Positions 1 through 9,843 of a stretch of DNA of 64,000 nt are shown in pieces. Below the pieces are notes generated by a model. The model worked only from the letters and a program-made list of their open reading frames with translations, did no database searches and was not told the origin of the DNA. The stretch's first letter is position 1. Every line of letters begins with the position of its first letter. The translations under genes were made by a program, and so were the position numbers. Source of the stretch: Kaistia defluvii (GTDB lineage: Bacteria > Pseudomonadota > Alphaproteobacteria > Rhizobiales > Kaistiaceae); NCBI RefSeq assembly GCF_040548815.1, contig NZ_JBEPSM010000002.1, forward strand, positions 124,001 through 188,000, in the 5' to 3' direction.

Positions 1-2
1 AT

Positions 3-1052
3 TCCGCCGATGGCTGGCGTCTGCTGCCGCGGGAGGGCGCTTTCGGCTGGATCGTGATCCTTCTCCTGGCGGCCGCTGCCTATGCCGCGGTCAAGGCGGA
101 GCGCAGCCCCGTCACCGCCATCCTGCTGGCGCTGGCCTCCTGCGCCGGCGCCTGGGCGGCGCTCGACATCCTCCCCGGCCTTGCCGGCCATACGGGGCCC
201 GGCTTCTGGGCCTTGCTGCTCACGGCCTGGCTGCTCGCCTGGGCGCTGGTGTCGCAACTCGCCGCCATCAAGCCGCGCGCAGGCCCGGCCGGCTTCGCGC
301 TCAAGCTCGCCATACCGCTGATCTTCGGCGCGTGGCTGCTGGTCTTCTGGCAGGTGATCGTCATCGCCCTCCAGGTGCCGTTCGTGCTGATCCCGCCACC
401 CTCGGCGATCTGGAGCAAGCTGATCTCGTCGATCCCGATCCTTGCCGCCGATTTCCGCCAGACCTTCCTGAAGGCGGTGATCGCCGGCTATGTGCTCGGC
501 TGTGGCTCCGGCTTTCTCGTCGCCATCCTGGTCGACCGCGTTCCCTTCCTGCAGCGCGGCCTGCTGCCGGTCGGCAATCTGGTCTCCGCGCTGCCGATCA
601 TCGGCATCGCGCCGATCATGGTGATGTGGTTCGGCTTCGACTGGCCGTCCAAGGCGGCGGTGGTCGTGGTGGCGACCTTCTTCCCCATGCTGGTCAATAC
701 CGTCACGGGCCTTGCCGCCTCGCAGCCGATGCAGCGCGACCTGATGCGCACCTATGCCGCGAATTATTGGCAGTCTCTCTTCAAGCTCCGGCTTCCCGAG
801 GCGCTGCCCTTCATATTCAATGCACTCAAGATCAATTCGACACTCGCCCTGATCGCGGCCATCGTGGCCGAGTTCTTCGGAACGCCGATCGTGGGCATGG
901 GATTCCGTATCTCCACCGAAGTCGGGCGCATGAACATCGACATGGTGTGGGCGGAAATCGCGGTGGCGGCGCTCGCCGGCTCCGTCTTCTACGGGGTGAT
1001 CGCGCTCATCGAGCGCGCCTCGACCTTCTGGCATCCGTCCTTCCGCACCTGA
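3..1052 (+). CDS. ABC transporter permease, 5'-truncated by the window edge
   Basis: The reading frame is open from the first bases, so the true start lies upstream of the window. The C-terminal two thirds resemble a binding-protein-dependent transport permease of the nitrate/taurine/pyrimidine (NitT/TauT) class, with a typical cytoplasmic loop around 'EALPFIFNALKI'. The N-terminal part carries extra hydrophobic segments, so the protein is longer than a plain SsuC/TauC-type permease. It is followed 36 bases downstream by an NMT1/THI5-type binding protein, so the two probably form one importer, and the ATPase would be upstream. The substrate may be a thiamine pyrimidine precursor, which is inferred only from the partner protein. 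Confidence 0.85.
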   Translation, partial: SADGWRLLPREGAFGWIVILLLAAAAYAAVKAERSPVTAILLALASCAGAWAALDILPGLAGHTGPGFWALLLTAWLLAWALVSQLAAIKPRAGPAGFALKLAIPLIFGAWLLVFWQVIVIALQVPFVLIPPPSAIWSKLISSIPILAADFRQTFLKAVIAGYVLGCGSGFLVAILVDRVPFLQRGLLPVGNLVSALPIIGIAPIMVMWFGFDWPSKAAVVVVATFFPMLVNTVTGLAASQPMQRDLMRTYAANYWQSLFKLRLPEALPFIFNALKINSTLALIAAIVAEFFGTPIVGMGFRISTEVGRMNIDMVWAEIAVAALAGSVFYGVIALIERASTFWHPSFRT

Positions 1053-1088
1053 GGGCGGGGCCAGCTAACGAAGAACCTGGAGGGGTCA

Positions 1089-2087
1089 ATGAAGAAGCTT
1101 ATGATTGGAGCGCTCGCGATCGCGGCGGGGCTCATGACCAGCGTCTCGGCCCATGCGGCCGATGCGTTGACGCTGCAGCTGAAATGGGTCCCGCAGGCCC
1201 AGTTCGCCGGCTACTATGTCGCCAAGGAGAAGGGCTTCTACGACGAGGAAGGCCTCGACGTGACGATCAAGCCGGGCGGTCCCGACATCGCCCCCGAGCA
1301 GGTGATCGCCGGCGGCGGCGCCGATATCATCACCACCTGGATGCCGGCGGCGCTGGCTTCCCGCGAAAAGGGCGTGCCGCTCGTCAACATCGCCCAGCCC
1401 TTCAAGAAGTCGGGCATGATGCTGACCTGCCGTAAGGAAACCGGCATCAAGTCGCCGGACGACTTCAAGGGCAAGACGCTCGGCGTCTGGTTCTTCGGCA
1501 ACGAATATCCCTTCCTCGCCTGGATGGCCAAGCTCGGCCTTTCGACCGAGGGCGGTCCCAACGGCGTCACCGTGCTGAAGCAGGGCTTCAACGTCGACCC
1601 GCTGATCCAGAAGCAGGCCGATTGCATCTCGACCATGACCTATAACGAGTTCGGCCAGGTGCTGGACGCGGGCATCCCGGAGAGCGAACTGATCGTCTTC
1701 AAATATGAGGACCAGGGCGTCGCGACGCTGGAAGACGGCCTCTATGTCATGGAAGACAAGCTGAAGGATCCGGCCTTCGTCGAGAAGATGGCGAAGTTCG
1801 TCCGCGCTTCGATGAAGGGCTGGGCCTATGCTCGCGACAATACCGACGAAGCCGCCAAGATCGTTCTGGAGAACGACGACACCGGCGCGCAGACCGAAGC
1901 CCACCAGAAGTTCATGATGGGCGAGGTCAACAAGCTGACCGAAGGCACGACCGGCGCGCTCGACGAAGCCGACTACAAGCGCACCGTCGCGACGCTGCTG
2001 GCAGCCGGCGGTGAATCGCCCGTCATCACCAAGGAGCCGACCGGCGCCTGGACGCATGCCGTGACCGATGCGGCGGGCCTGAAGTAG
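1089..2087 (+). CDS. ABC transporter substrate-binding protein, NMT1/THI5 family
   Basis: This is a 332-residue periplasmic solute-binding protein with a clear Sec signal peptide (MKK, hydrophobic core, cleavage near AHA-AD at about residue 24). The mature N-terminus reads 'LTLQLKWVPQAQFAGYYVA', the hallmark of NMT1/THI5-like proteins that bind hydroxymethylpyrimidine or related thiamine precursors and riboflavin-like ligands. A GGAGGGG ribosome site precedes the ATG. It sits just behind the permease gene and is followed by a strong hairpin, so it is probably the last gene of the transporter operon. The exact ligand cannot be read from the sequence. Confidence 0.88.
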   Translation: MKKLMIGALAIAAGLMTSVSAHAADALTLQLKWVPQAQFAGYYVAKEKGFYDEEGLDVTIKPGGPDIAPEQVIAGGGADIITTWMPAALASREKGVPLVNIAQPFKKSGMMLTCRKETGIKSPDDFKGKTLGVWFFGNEYPFLAWMAKLGLSTEGGPNGVTVLKQGFNVDPLIQKQADCISTMTYNEFGQVLDAGIPESELIVFKYEDQGVATLEDGLYVMEDKLKDPAFVEKMAKFVRASMKGWAYARDNTDEAAKIVLENDDTGAQTEAHQKFMMGEVNKLTEGTTGALDEADYKRTVATLLAAGGESPVITKEPTGAWTHAVTDAAGLK

Positions 2088-2120
2088 GCGGGCTGCACAA
2101 CGCCGGATCGCGGAAACAGG

Positions 2121-2152
2121 AACGGGCGCCCTTGGGCGCCCGTTCGTCGTTT
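2121..2152. terminator. Bidirectional intrinsic terminator
   Basis: An 11-bp perfect GC-rich stem (AACGGGCGCCC and its complement) with a very short loop is followed by a T-rich stretch on the plus strand. It lies between the convergent binding-protein and SDR genes and could stop both. Confidence 0.75.
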
Positions 2153-2175
2153 GGATCACTCGGTTCGTGGGGCGA

Positions 2176-2952
2176 TCAGCCGGCGGTCAGGCCGCCATCG
2201 ACCGTGTGGATGCCGCCATTGATGTAGCTGGCGTTGTCCGAGGCGAGGAAGGCGGCAAGCGCCGCAACCTCCTCGGGCTTGCCATAGCGGCCGGCCGGGA
2301 TCGCCGCCTCGGTCGCCTTGCGGATGGCGTCGGCATTGGCGGCGCGGGTCGAATCGAGCGAATCCATCATCCGGCTTTCGATCGGGCCGGGGTTGATGGT
2401 GTTGACGCGGATGCCCTTGGCGCCCCATTCGACCGCGGCGACCCGCATCAGGCCGATCACGGCATGCTTCGAGGTGTTGTAGGCGACCATGTTGGGCGAG
2501 CCGGAAAGGCCGGCGACGCTCGATGTATTGATGATGCTGCCCTTGCCGGCCTTCGCCATCACCGGGATCACGTATTTCATGCCGAGGAAGACGCCGACGA
2601 CATTGACGGCCAACACCTTCTGGAAGGCGGCGAGCGGATAATCGGGGATCGGGTGGGTCTCGCCCTCGATGCCGGCATTGTTGAAGAAGGCGTCGATGCG
2701 GCCGAAGCGCTTCACCGTCTCGTCGACATAGGCCTTCACGGCAGCCTCGTCGCTGACATCGGCCGTCAGGGTGACGAGCTTGTCGCCGGCGCCGAGTTCC
2801 TTGGCGAGCTTGGCCAGCGCGTCGGCGGAATAGTCGACGGCGACAACGGTGGCGCCGCGCGCCAGCATGACGCGCGCAGCGGCGGCGCCGATCGCGCCGG
2901 CCGCGCCGGTGATGATGATGATCTTGCCGTCGAGACGATTGGTATCGGACAT
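2176..2952 (-). CDS. SDR family NAD(P)-dependent oxidoreductase
   Basis: This is a 258-residue classical short-chain dehydrogenase. The Rossmann motif TGAAGAIG lies near residue 15, NNAG near 90, the catalytic Ser in 'INTSSVAG', and the YNTSKHA active-site Tyr/Lys near 157-161. The C-terminus 'GGIHTVDGG' is typical of glucose/3-oxoacyl-ACP reductase-like SDRs. I chose the ATG at 2952 over an earlier one at 2985 because a good AGGAGG site lies just upstream of it. It is a stand-alone gene, with an ArsR-type regulator upstream on the same strand. The substrate is unknown. Confidence 0.88.
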   Translation of the reverse strand: MSDTNRLDGKIIIITGAAGAIGAAAARVMLARGATVVAVDYSADALAKLAKELGAGDKLVTLTADVSDEAAVKAYVDETVKRFGRIDAFFNNAGIEGETHPIPDYPLAAFQKVLAVNVVGVFLGMKYVIPVMAKAGKGSIINTSSVAGLSGSPNMVAYNTSKHAVIGLMRVAAVEWGAKGIRVNTINPGPIESRMMDSLDSTRAANADAIRKATEAAIPAGRYGKPEEVAALAAFLASDNASYINGGIHTVDGGLTAG

Positions 2953-3276
2953 GATGATCCTCCTGTTTGATCGCCGGATCGGCAACGCGCGCCCATGCCG
3001 GCCTATCCAAGATAGGCGTTGGCAGGGACTACGTTAAGTTGCGAAGGCAGGCTTATTAGTTGACGCGACGATCTGGCCTCTGCGAGCCGTCGTCGGCAGG
3101 GGCGGGCAGGAGCTTCCCGGCCATTCACGCTGGAGCCCCGCTCCGCCGCCATCCCTGCGCAAGCCGGGAGATCCAGGCATCTGCGCGCCCGGAAGCTTCC
3201 ATGGAGAAGCAGCCCGGGATTCCGGCGAGGCTGGGGCGGCGCCGGAGTCCCTTCGCCGGACTGGCGCGGGAGAATC
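2953..3276. other. Intergenic region without recognised gene
   Basis: These 324 bases separate the regulator gene from the SDR gene, both on the minus strand. They must hold the SDR promoter unless the two genes are co-transcribed. I see no strong terminator or repeat, and the open frames here lack codon or homology support. Confidence 0.5.
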
Positions 3277-4026
3277 CTACTCCAGCACGAAGCCGAACAC
3301 CTCGGCGAAGCCGGCCGAGCCCATGGGCGTGACCGCGATCGCGCGGCTGTCCTTGATCCGCTCGATCCAGCCCCGCTCGAGCAGGTGTCGGCAGAGCTCG
3401 GCGCCGAGCCGGCCGGCCAGATGATGGCGGCGCTCGCTCCAGTCGAGGCAGGTCCGGCAGAGCGGGCGCGAGCCCTTGTCGAGAGTCCTGGCGACCGGAG
3501 CGCCAAAGGCGTTTGCCTGGGCGCTGCCCGATTTCCGGTTCAGATCGATGCCGAAATCGCACAGGAAGCGGTCGCCCTCCGGCGTCACCAGCCCCGCGCC
3601 ATCGGCGAGCCTCACATGGCCGCGCGCCACCAGGCTGTCGGCGATGGCGACGCCGAGGCGGCCGGCGAGATGATCGTAGCAGGTGCGCGCCGCGCGCATC
3701 GCCTCGTCGCGCGGGCCGGTCGGGCGGTGTCGCTTCGGGCCATCGGCGACCAGCGACATCAGCGCTTCCAGCGCCTCGGCCACGGCGGGCGTCGCCAGCC
3801 GGTAATAGCGGTGGCGGCCCTGTTTCTCGACGGCGAGGATCTTTGCCTCGGTCAGCTTGGCGAGGTGGCCGCTGGTGGTCGGCGCGCCGACGCCGGCATG
3901 GAAGGCGAGTTCGCCGGCCGAGAGCGCCCGCCCGTCCATCAGCGCGGACAGCATGTTGGCGCGGGCGACATCGCCGATCAGGGCGGCGATTTCTGCAAGC
4001 GTGGTGCCGGAGACGAGGTTGCTCAT
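3277..4026 (-). CDS. ArsR-family winged-helix transcriptional regulator with C-terminal extension
   Basis: The first 90 of 249 residues form an ArsR-type winged helix: 'RANMLSALMDGRALSAGEL' leads into the recognition segment 'GAPTTSGHLAKLTEA' and the wing 'GRHRYYRLA'. The remaining 150 residues form an extra domain containing cysteines ('PLCRTCLDWSER', 'CDFG', 'ELCRHLL') that could bind a metal or sense redox; this is an inference. Typical ArsR repressors are about 100-120 residues, so this belongs to a longer two-domain subgroup. The downstream SDR on the same strand is a possible target. Confidence 0.85.
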   Translation of the reverse strand: MSNLVSGTTLAEIAALIGDVARANMLSALMDGRALSAGELAFHAGVGAPTTSGHLAKLTEAKILAVEKQGRHRYYRLATPAVAEALEALMSLVADGPKRHRPTGPRDEAMRAARTCYDHLAGRLGVAIADSLVARGHVRLADGAGLVTPEGDRFLCDFGIDLNRKSGSAQANAFGAPVARTLDKGSRPLCRTCLDWSERRHHLAGRLGAELCRHLLERGWIERIKDSRAIAVTPMGSAGFAEVFGFVLE

Positions 4027-4382
4027 GCCGCCAGCATAACCCGCCCCGCGCAGGCGGTCATCGAAGGACGTTTCGGCGGCGGCCGAAATATGGGGGCAGG
4101 ATGTCGACTGTCAGAGGCGGAGCCATCCCTTCACCTCTCCCGGAGGTAGATCTTCGCGGCTCGTCTGTAGAGCGCCTAAGCCTGCCTCCCTCAGCCGTCA
4201 TCCCGGCGAATGCCGGGATCCATAAGCGCAGGCTCGCCGGGGAGTGGCCGGCCAGGGCTTGTGGGGCCGGTGTTCATGGGCCCCGGCCTTCGCCGGGGCG
4301 ACGCACACTGCCATGCGCCGGGGCACTCAAAGCCATTGTCGAGGAAGCGACGGTCTCCCGCAGGGACAGGTGAAGAGCGTCT
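4027..4382. repeat. Intergenic region with an inverted pair of palindromic repeats
   Basis: The region holds one pair of short palindromes at 4196-4303. The left copy begins CGTCATCCCGGCGAATGCC; the right copy is the inverse type, ending GCCGGGGCGACG. The same pair architecture recurs at 10.3, 24.8-26.3, 29.1 and 39.9 kb. A shorter 'CACCTCTCCC' element lies near 4131. No gene is apparent. Confidence 0.75.
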
Positions 4383-5933
4383 TCACTCAACCCGAGTGCA
4401 GCCCTGCATCGCCAGCGGAATGAGGGCCGCGTCGCGGGCGACCATCACGAGCTGCACGTCGCCGAGCGGGAAGGCGCAGACGGTGGCGTCCCTGGCGATC
4501 GCCGCCGGGATCGTCTGGTAGGCGCCGAGGACGAGGAAGGCGATCGGCCGGTCCGCCGCCTTGGCCCAGAGCATGGCGATCGGGTCGGTGTCGGGGTCGA
4601 GCGTTTCGAAGGCGAGATGGTCGGACGCCGGGGCGTAGTGGCGCAGCGCCTTTTCGATCGGCGGCGCATCGGCCAGGATCGTCGTGTCGCGCACCCCCTT
4701 CTCGTGCAGCAGGGCGGCGACCGGGCGCCAGTCGAACTTGCGCGGCGAAACCAGCATGTCGAGCGCCTGCAGCAGTAGCCCGGCTGCGAGCAGCGCCAGC
4801 GTGGCGCCGACGGCAAGCCGCATGCCCCGATCGGCCAGCAGGGCGGCGACGCCGGCGGCGGCGAGCAGGATCGCGGCCGGCAGCATTCCGATCAGGTAGC
4901 GCCCGGCGCTGGCGGAGAAGGCGCCGAGCGCGAGGAAGACCAGCGGCGTCAGGAAGGCCGAGACGGCGAGCATCCGGTGCGGCGCGCGCTGGCGGTTGGC
5001 GATTAGGCCGATCGCCATCAGTGCCAGCAATGCGAGCGCCAGCGGCGCGGTCCATTCCTCCGGCAGGAAGCGGTGCAGGTCGCGCGGCACGGCCAGGCCA
5101 TAGGTCTCGCCGAATGCCTCGCGGATGCGGAACGCCGAGGGGATCCGGCTCTGCCACTTCATCAGCCCGACCGGCTTGGCCGCCTGGTCGAGGATGGCGG
5201 GAAGCAGGCACAACGCGGCGGCGAGGATGGCGGCCCAGGTCACGGCGATATGCCGGATCCAGAGCCGCTTCTCGGCCGGCTCGAACCGGCGGAAGCCGCA
5301 GGCGAGCAAGCCGAAGTGCTGCATGGCGACCGAGACGATGCCAGCGGGCATGGCCAGTGCCGCGCCGATGGTGCCGATCGTGGCGAGGATTGCCTGCCGG
5401 CGCGGCGGGGCGCGCCGGGTGAGCAGCCCGATTTGGCCGGTAATGGCGAGGGCGATGAAGGCGAGCATCAGCGCATAGGGCCGCGCCTCCTGGCCATACT
5501 GGATCAGCGCCGGATAAAGCGCGTAGAGAACCGCCGCCGCGACGGCGCCGATCCCGCCGGAAAGGCGGAGCGCCACCAGCGCGATGAGGCCGCCCGCCAG
5601 GCTGTCGAGGATGGCGGAGGGCAGACGCAGCCAGAATTCGTCGGCCCCGGCCAGCCCCAGCATTTTCAGCAGCGCGAAATAGGTCGGGAAATGACCGTTG
5701 GCGAGCCGGTCGGCGACGAGGTCCCGCCAGGAGCCGGCGATGACGTCGGCGGTGATCGTCTCGTCGAACCAGAGCCCCAGATGCCCCAGCGTCGACAGCC
5801 GGATGACCAGGCAGAGCGCGAAGGCGGCGAGAAAGACGGGGAGGGGGGCCAGCGCGAAGGGTTTGCGCGCGGGATGGCCAGGGGTCGGCGGCGAAGTGGC
5901 GATGTCGGTGTCCTCTCGGGTCGGCACGATCAT
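4383..5933 (-). CDS. Glycosyltransferase family 39-like integral membrane protein
   Basis: This is a polytopic membrane protein of about 516 residues with many hydrophobic segments. It has the GT-C fold signature 'GLWFDETIT' in the first extracytoplasmic loop, as in ArnT/dolichyl-phosphate-mannose mannosyltransferase-type enzymes. These use a polyprenyl-phosphate sugar donor and modify lipids or proteins on the periplasmic side. The RPY and 'QYGQEARPYA' motifs in the third segment fit this family. The ATG at 5933 (MIVPTRED) is preferred; an upstream ATG at 5957 is possible. It is divergent from cysQ. Acceptor and donor are unknown. Confidence 0.8.
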   Translation of the reverse strand: MIVPTREDTDIATSPPTPGHPARKPFALAPLPVFLAAFALCLVIRLSTLGHLGLWFDETITADVIAGSWRDLVADRLANGHFPTYFALLKMLGLAGADEFWLRLPSAILDSLAGGLIALVALRLSGGIGAVAAAVLYALYPALIQYGQEARPYALMLAFIALAITGQIGLLTRRAPPRRQAILATIGTIGAALAMPAGIVSVAMQHFGLLACGFRRFEPAEKRLWIRHIAVTWAAILAAALCLLPAILDQAAKPVGLMKWQSRIPSAFRIREAFGETYGLAVPRDLHRFLPEEWTAPLALALLALMAIGLIANRQRAPHRMLAVSAFLTPLVFLALGAFSASAGRYLIGMLPAAILLAAAGVAALLADRGMRLAVGATLALLAAGLLLQALDMLVSPRKFDWRPVAALLHEKGVRDTTILADAPPIEKALRHYAPASDHLAFETLDPDTDPIAMLWAKAADRPIAFLVLGAYQTIPAAIARDATVCAFPLGDVQLVMVARDAALIPLAMQGCTRVE

Positions 5934-6042
5934 GGCGTCGGCGCGGCCGGCTGGCAATCGCGACCGCGCTTGGCGCTTGTCGAAGGCCGCGCATCGGGCT
6001 ACGAGCCGCGGAGACTTTCCTTCGCCAGCCCAGCGAGATCCG

Positions 6043-6855
6043 ATGCCCGCGCTCGACGACGCCCTCTACGAAGCCCTGATCGCGACGACGATCGCCGCCG
6101 GCCGCGTCGTGATGCAGGTCTATGACGGCGCCTTCGCGGTCGAGCACAAGGGCGATGCCTCGCCGGTGACCGAGGCGGACAAGCAGGCCGAGATCGTCAT
6201 CCTCGCAGATCTGGCGCGCCTGACGCCGGAGATCCCGGTGGTGGCGGAGGAATCCTGCGCCGAGGGGCGCATCCCGACGGTCGGTCGCTCGTTCTTCCTG
6301 GTCGATCCCGTCGACGGCACGCGCGAATTCATCAGCCGCAACGGCGATTTCACGGTCAATATCGGCCTGGTCGAGAATGGCGTGCCGGTGCTCGGTCTCG
6401 TCTATGCGCCGGCGCGGGGCGATCTCTATGCCGGCCGGATCGGCCTTGGCGCCGAGCATCTTTCCATCGTCGATTTCGAGGTTTCGGCCCGCCGGAGCAT
6501 CCAGGTTGCCGATCCCGCGCAAAGTCCGCCGCGCATCCTCGCCAGCCGCTCGCACCGCACGCCCGAGACGGATGATTTCATCGCCCGCTTCCCCGGCGCG
6601 TCGCTGGTCGCGGCGGGATCGTCGCTCAAATTCTGCCTGATGGCCGCCGGCGAGGCCGATCTCTATCCGCGCATGGGGCCGACCATGCAGTGGGATACGG
6701 CGGCGGGCGACGCCGTGCTGCGGGCGGCCGGCGGTGCGGTCGAGACGGTCGGCGGCGCCGCGCTGGCCTATGGCCCCGGCCCGGGCGAGGGCGTGCGGGC
6801 CTATGCCAATCCGTGGTTCGTCGCCCGCGGCGCAAGGGTTGGATCCGGGCCTTAG
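6043..6855 (+). CDS. cysQ: 3'(2'),5'-bisphosphate nucleotidase CysQ
   Basis: This 270-residue enzyme of the inositol monophosphatase superfamily hydrolyses 3'-phosphoadenosine 5'-phosphate (PAP), the by-product of PAPS reduction and sulfotransfer. The metal-site motifs are visible: 'TEADKQAE' near residue 40, 'DPVDGTREF' near 88-96, and 'WDTAAGDAVL' near 215. The longer open frame begins at 5698, but the family start matches the ATG at 6043 (MPALDDALYEA). Its position just before cysD-cysNC links it to sulfate assimilation. The 154-base gap to cysD suggests a separate promoter there. Confidence 0.93.
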   Translation: MPALDDALYEALIATTIAAGRVVMQVYDGAFAVEHKGDASPVTEADKQAEIVILADLARLTPEIPVVAEESCAEGRIPTVGRSFFLVDPVDGTREFISRNGDFTVNIGLVENGVPVLGLVYAPARGDLYAGRIGLGAEHLSIVDFEVSARRSIQVADPAQSPPRILASRSHRTPETDDFIARFPGASLVAAGSSLKFCLMAAGEADLYPRMGPTMQWDTAAGDAVLRAAGGAVETVGGAALAYGPGPGEGVRAYANPWFVARGARVGSGP

Positions 6856-7009
6856 ACGACTAAATCGATCTAGTTTACTGAAATCAGGTTGCGGGATTTG
6901 GGCCGATCGCGGCACGGATCGCGGCATCCGCGCGGATATACGGCATCCCCGTTGCTTGAGGCGAAGGCCCCCGGCAGACTAGGTTTCGGCTCCAGTCCGG
7001 AGTTCCCCG

Positions 7010-7933
7010 ATGTCGCCACGCCCCCCATCGCCGCATGCCCCGTCGCATCTTCGCCGCCTCGAAGCCGAGGCGATCTTCATCATGCGCGAGGTCGTGGCGA
7101 ATTTCGAAAATCCCGTGATGCTCTATTCGATCGGCAAGGATTCGTCGGTCATGCTGCATCTGGCGATGAAGGCCTTCTATCCGGCCAAGCCGCCCTTCGC
7201 GTTGCTGCATGTCGATACGACATGGAAGTTCCGCGAGATGATCGCGTTTCGCGACGAGACGGTGAAGCGGCTGGGGCTGGAGCTTCGCGTCCATACCAAC
7301 CAGCAGGGCAAGGCGGCCGGGATCAATCCGTTCGATCACGGCTCGTCCAACTATACCCAGGTGATGAAGACCGAGGCGCTGAAGCAGGCGCTCGACGCCG
7401 GCGGCTATGACGCGGCCTTTGGCGGCGCCCGCCGCGACGAGGAGAAGAGCCGCGCCAAGGAGCGCATCTTCTCCTTCCGCTCGGCCAATCACGGCTGGGA
7501 CCCGAAGAACCAGCGGCCCGAGCTCTGGTCGCTCTACAACACCCGCATCCAGCCCGGCGAGACGATCCGCGTCTTCCCGCTGTCGAACTGGACCGAGCTC
7601 GACATCTGGCAATACATCCTCGCCGAGGAGATCCCGATCGTGCCGCTCTACCTCTCGGCCGAGCGGCCGGTGGTCGAGCGCAACGGCCAGCTGATCATGG
7701 CGGATGACAGCCGGATGCGGCTCCTGCCCGGCGAGGTGCCGCAGAACCGCCGCGTCCGCTTCCGCACGCTCGGCTGCTATCCGCTGACGGCGGCGGTCGA
7801 ATCCGACGCCGACACCCTGCCCGAAATCGTCCGCGAAATGTTCCTCGCCACCACGTCCGAGCGTCAGGGTCGGCTGATCGACCATGACGAATCCGGTTCG
7901 ATGGAGAAGAAGAAGCGCGAGGGATATTTCTAA
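7010..7933 (+). CDS. cysD: Sulfate adenylyltransferase subunit 2
   Basis: CysD is the ATP-pyrophosphatase-fold catalytic subunit of ATP sulfurylase, which forms adenosine 5'-phosphosulfate (APS) from sulfate and ATP. Its 307 residues match the family length. The PP-loop '[13 protein letters not shown]' lies near residue 42, followed by '[19 protein letters not shown]' and the C-terminal '[12 protein letters not shown]' typical of CysD. A GGAG site lies ten bases before the ATG. The stop codon overlaps the start of cysNC (TAATG), so the two subunits are translationally coupled. Confidence 0.97.
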   Translation: MSPRPPSPHAPSHLRRLEAEAIFIMREVVANFENPVMLYSIGKDSSVMLHLAMKAFYPAKPPFALLHVDTTWKFREMIAFRDETVKRLGLELRVHTNQQGKAAGINPFDHGSSNYTQVMKTEALKQALDAGGYDAAFGGARRDEEKSRAKERIFSFRSANHGWDPKNQRPELWSLYNTRIQPGETIRVFPLSNWTELDIWQYILAEEIPIVPLYLSAERPVVERNGQLIMADDSRMRLLPGEVPQNRRVRFRTLGCYPLTAAVESDADTLPEIVREMFLATTSERQGRLIDHDESGSMEKKKREGYF

Positions 7934-9843
7934 TGGCCGAGATCTTTTCCGCCCATGCCGTCGCTCCCGATGACGGCGCCAGCTTCCTCGCCGCGTCGGA
8001 CGACAAGGGCATTTTGCGCTTCCTGACCTGCGGCAGCGTCGACGACGGCAAGTCGACCCTGATCGGCCGGCTGCTGTTCGACACCAAGAAGCTGTTCGAG
8101 GACCAGCTGGTCACGCTCGAAAAGGATTCGAAGAAGTTCGGCACCGTCGGCGACGACATGGATCTGGCGCTGCTGGTCGACGGCCTCGAGGCCGAGCGCG
8201 AGCAGGGCATCACGATCGACGTCGCCTATCGTTTCTTCGCCACCGACAAGCGCAAGTTCATCGTCGCCGATACGCCGGGCCACGAGCAATATACCCGCAA
8301 CATGGCGACCGGCGCCTCGACCGCCGATCTCGCGGTGCTGCTCATCGACGCGCGAAAGGGGATCCTGACCCAGACGCGCCGCCACGCCACCATCGCCTCG
8401 CTGCTCGGCATCCGCCATGTCGTGTTGGCGATCAACAAGATCGATCTCGTCGGCTTCGATCGCGGCGTCTATGACGCCATCGTCGCCGCCTTCGACGCGG
8501 ATGCCGCCCATTATGGCTTCGGCAGCCGCGTCGCGATCCCGCTGTCAGCCCGCCATGGCGACAATGTCAGCGCGCTCAGCCCGAACACCGACTGGTATCG
8601 CGGCCCGACGCTGATCGAGCATCTGGAAAATGTCGAGCTGGAACCCGGCATCGACCGGCCGTTCCGTTTTCCCGTCCAATGGGTCAACCGGCCGGACCTG
8701 ACCTTCCGCGGCTATGCCGGCACGATCGCCAGTGGCACGGTGCGTCCGGGCGACGAACTGGTCGTGGCGCGCTCGGGCCAGGTCGCGAAAATCGAGCGCA
8801 TCGTCACGCATGATGGCGACCTCGCCGTCGCCGGCACCGACGAGGCCGTGACGCTGACGCTCGACCGCGAGATCGATGTTTCGCGCGGCGACGTTCTCGT
8901 GGCGGCCGAGGCGCGGCCGGAGGTGTCCGACCAGCTTGCCGCCCATCTGATCTGGATGGCCGAGGAGCCGATGCTGCCCGGCCGGCCCTATCTGATGAAG
9001 ATCGGCACGCGCACGGTCGGCGCGGCGGTGACGGAGCTGAAGCACCGGGTCGAGGCGGACACGCTGAAGCCGCTCGCCGCCAAGACGCTGGCGCTGAACG
9101 ACATCGGCTTCGCCAATCTCTCGCTGGCCGAGCCGATTGCCTTCGACGCTTACGAGGACAATCGCGCCACCGGCGCCTTCATCCTGATCGACCGCTTCAC
9201 CAACCAGACGGTCGCCGCCGGCATGATCCGCTTCGGCCTGCGTCGGGCCACCAACATCCATCGCCAGGCGCTTGACATCGACAAGGCGGCGCGCAGTGCC
9301 GCCAAGGGCCAGAAGCCAGGCATTCTCTGGTTCACCGGCCTTTCGGGCGCGGGCAAGTCGACCATCGCCAATCTGGTGGAGAAGAAGCTGCACCTGATGG
9401 GGCGGCACACCTACCTGCTGGATGGCGACAATGTCCGCCATGGCCTGAACCGCGATCTCGGCTTCACCGACGCCGACCGGGTCGAAAACATCCGCCGCGT
9501 CGCCGAGTCGGCGAAACTGTTCGTCGACGCCGGGTTGATCGTGCTGGTCTCGTTCATCTCGCCCTTCCGTTCGGAGCGCCAGCTGGCGCGCGACCTGGTG
9601 GAAGAGGGCGAGTTCATCGAGATCTTCGTCGATACGCCGCTGGCGGTCGCCGAGGCGCGCGACGTGAAGGGCCTCTACAAGAAGGCGCGCGAAGGGCTGA
9701 TCAAGAATTTTACGGGTATCGACAGCCCGTATGAAGCCCCGCTCGCCGCCGACATTCACCTCGACACGACCTCGGGCGACAGCGAACAGCTCGCCGATGA
9801 GATCGTCGCCTATCTGGTGGCGAAGGGCTATTCGGCGGGGTAG
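7933..9843 (+). CDS. cysNC: Bifunctional sulfate adenylyltransferase subunit 1 / APS kinase
   Basis: This 636-residue fusion joins the GTPase subunit of ATP sulfurylase (CysN, about residues 25-450) to adenylylsulfate kinase (CysC, about 455-636). GTPase motifs are G1 '[15 protein letters not shown]', G3 '[12 protein letters not shown]' and G4 'NKID'. The kinase P-loop is '[14 protein letters not shown]', with the APS-kinase '[15 protein letters not shown]' following. The protein therefore drives APS synthesis by GTP hydrolysis and phosphorylates APS to PAPS. Such NodQ-type fusions are common in rhizobia and relatives. No APS/PAPS reductase gene is in the window. Confidence 0.97.
   Translation: MAEIFSAHAVAPDDGASFLAASDDKGILRFLTCGSVDDGKSTLIGRLLFDTKKLFEDQLVTLEKDSKKFGTVGDDMDLALLVDGLEAEREQGITIDVAYRFFATDKRKFIVADTPGHEQYTRNMATGASTADLAVLLIDARKGILTQTRRHATIASLLGIRHVVLAINKIDLVGFDRGVYDAIVAAFDADAAHYGFGSRVAIPLSARHGDNVSALSPNTDWYRGPTLIEHLENVELEPGIDRPFRFPVQWVNRPDLTFRGYAGTIASGTVRPGDELVVARSGQVAKIERIVTHDGDLAVAGTDEAVTLTLDREIDVSRGDVLVAAEARPEVSDQLAAHLIWMAEEPMLPGRPYLMKIGTRTVGAAVTELKHRVEADTLKPLAAKTLALNDIGFANLSLAEPIAFDAYEDNRATGAFILIDRFTNQTVAAGMIRFGLRRATNIHRQALDIDKAARSAAKGQKPGILWFTGLSGAGKSTIANLVEKKLHLMGRHTYLLDGDNVRHGLNRDLGFTDADRVENIRRVAESAKLFVDAGLIVLVSFISPFRSERQLARDLVEEGEFIEIFVDTPLAVAEARDVKGLYKKAREGLIKNFTGIDSPYEAPLAADIHLDTTSGDSEQLADEIVAYLVAKGYSAG

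Noticed and set aside
6856..7009. CysB-type or similar operator ahead of cysD
   Set aside because: An A/T-rich stretch with CGAT and CTAG words is visible, but there is no convincing dyad or repeat, and no known consensus that I can apply for this group.
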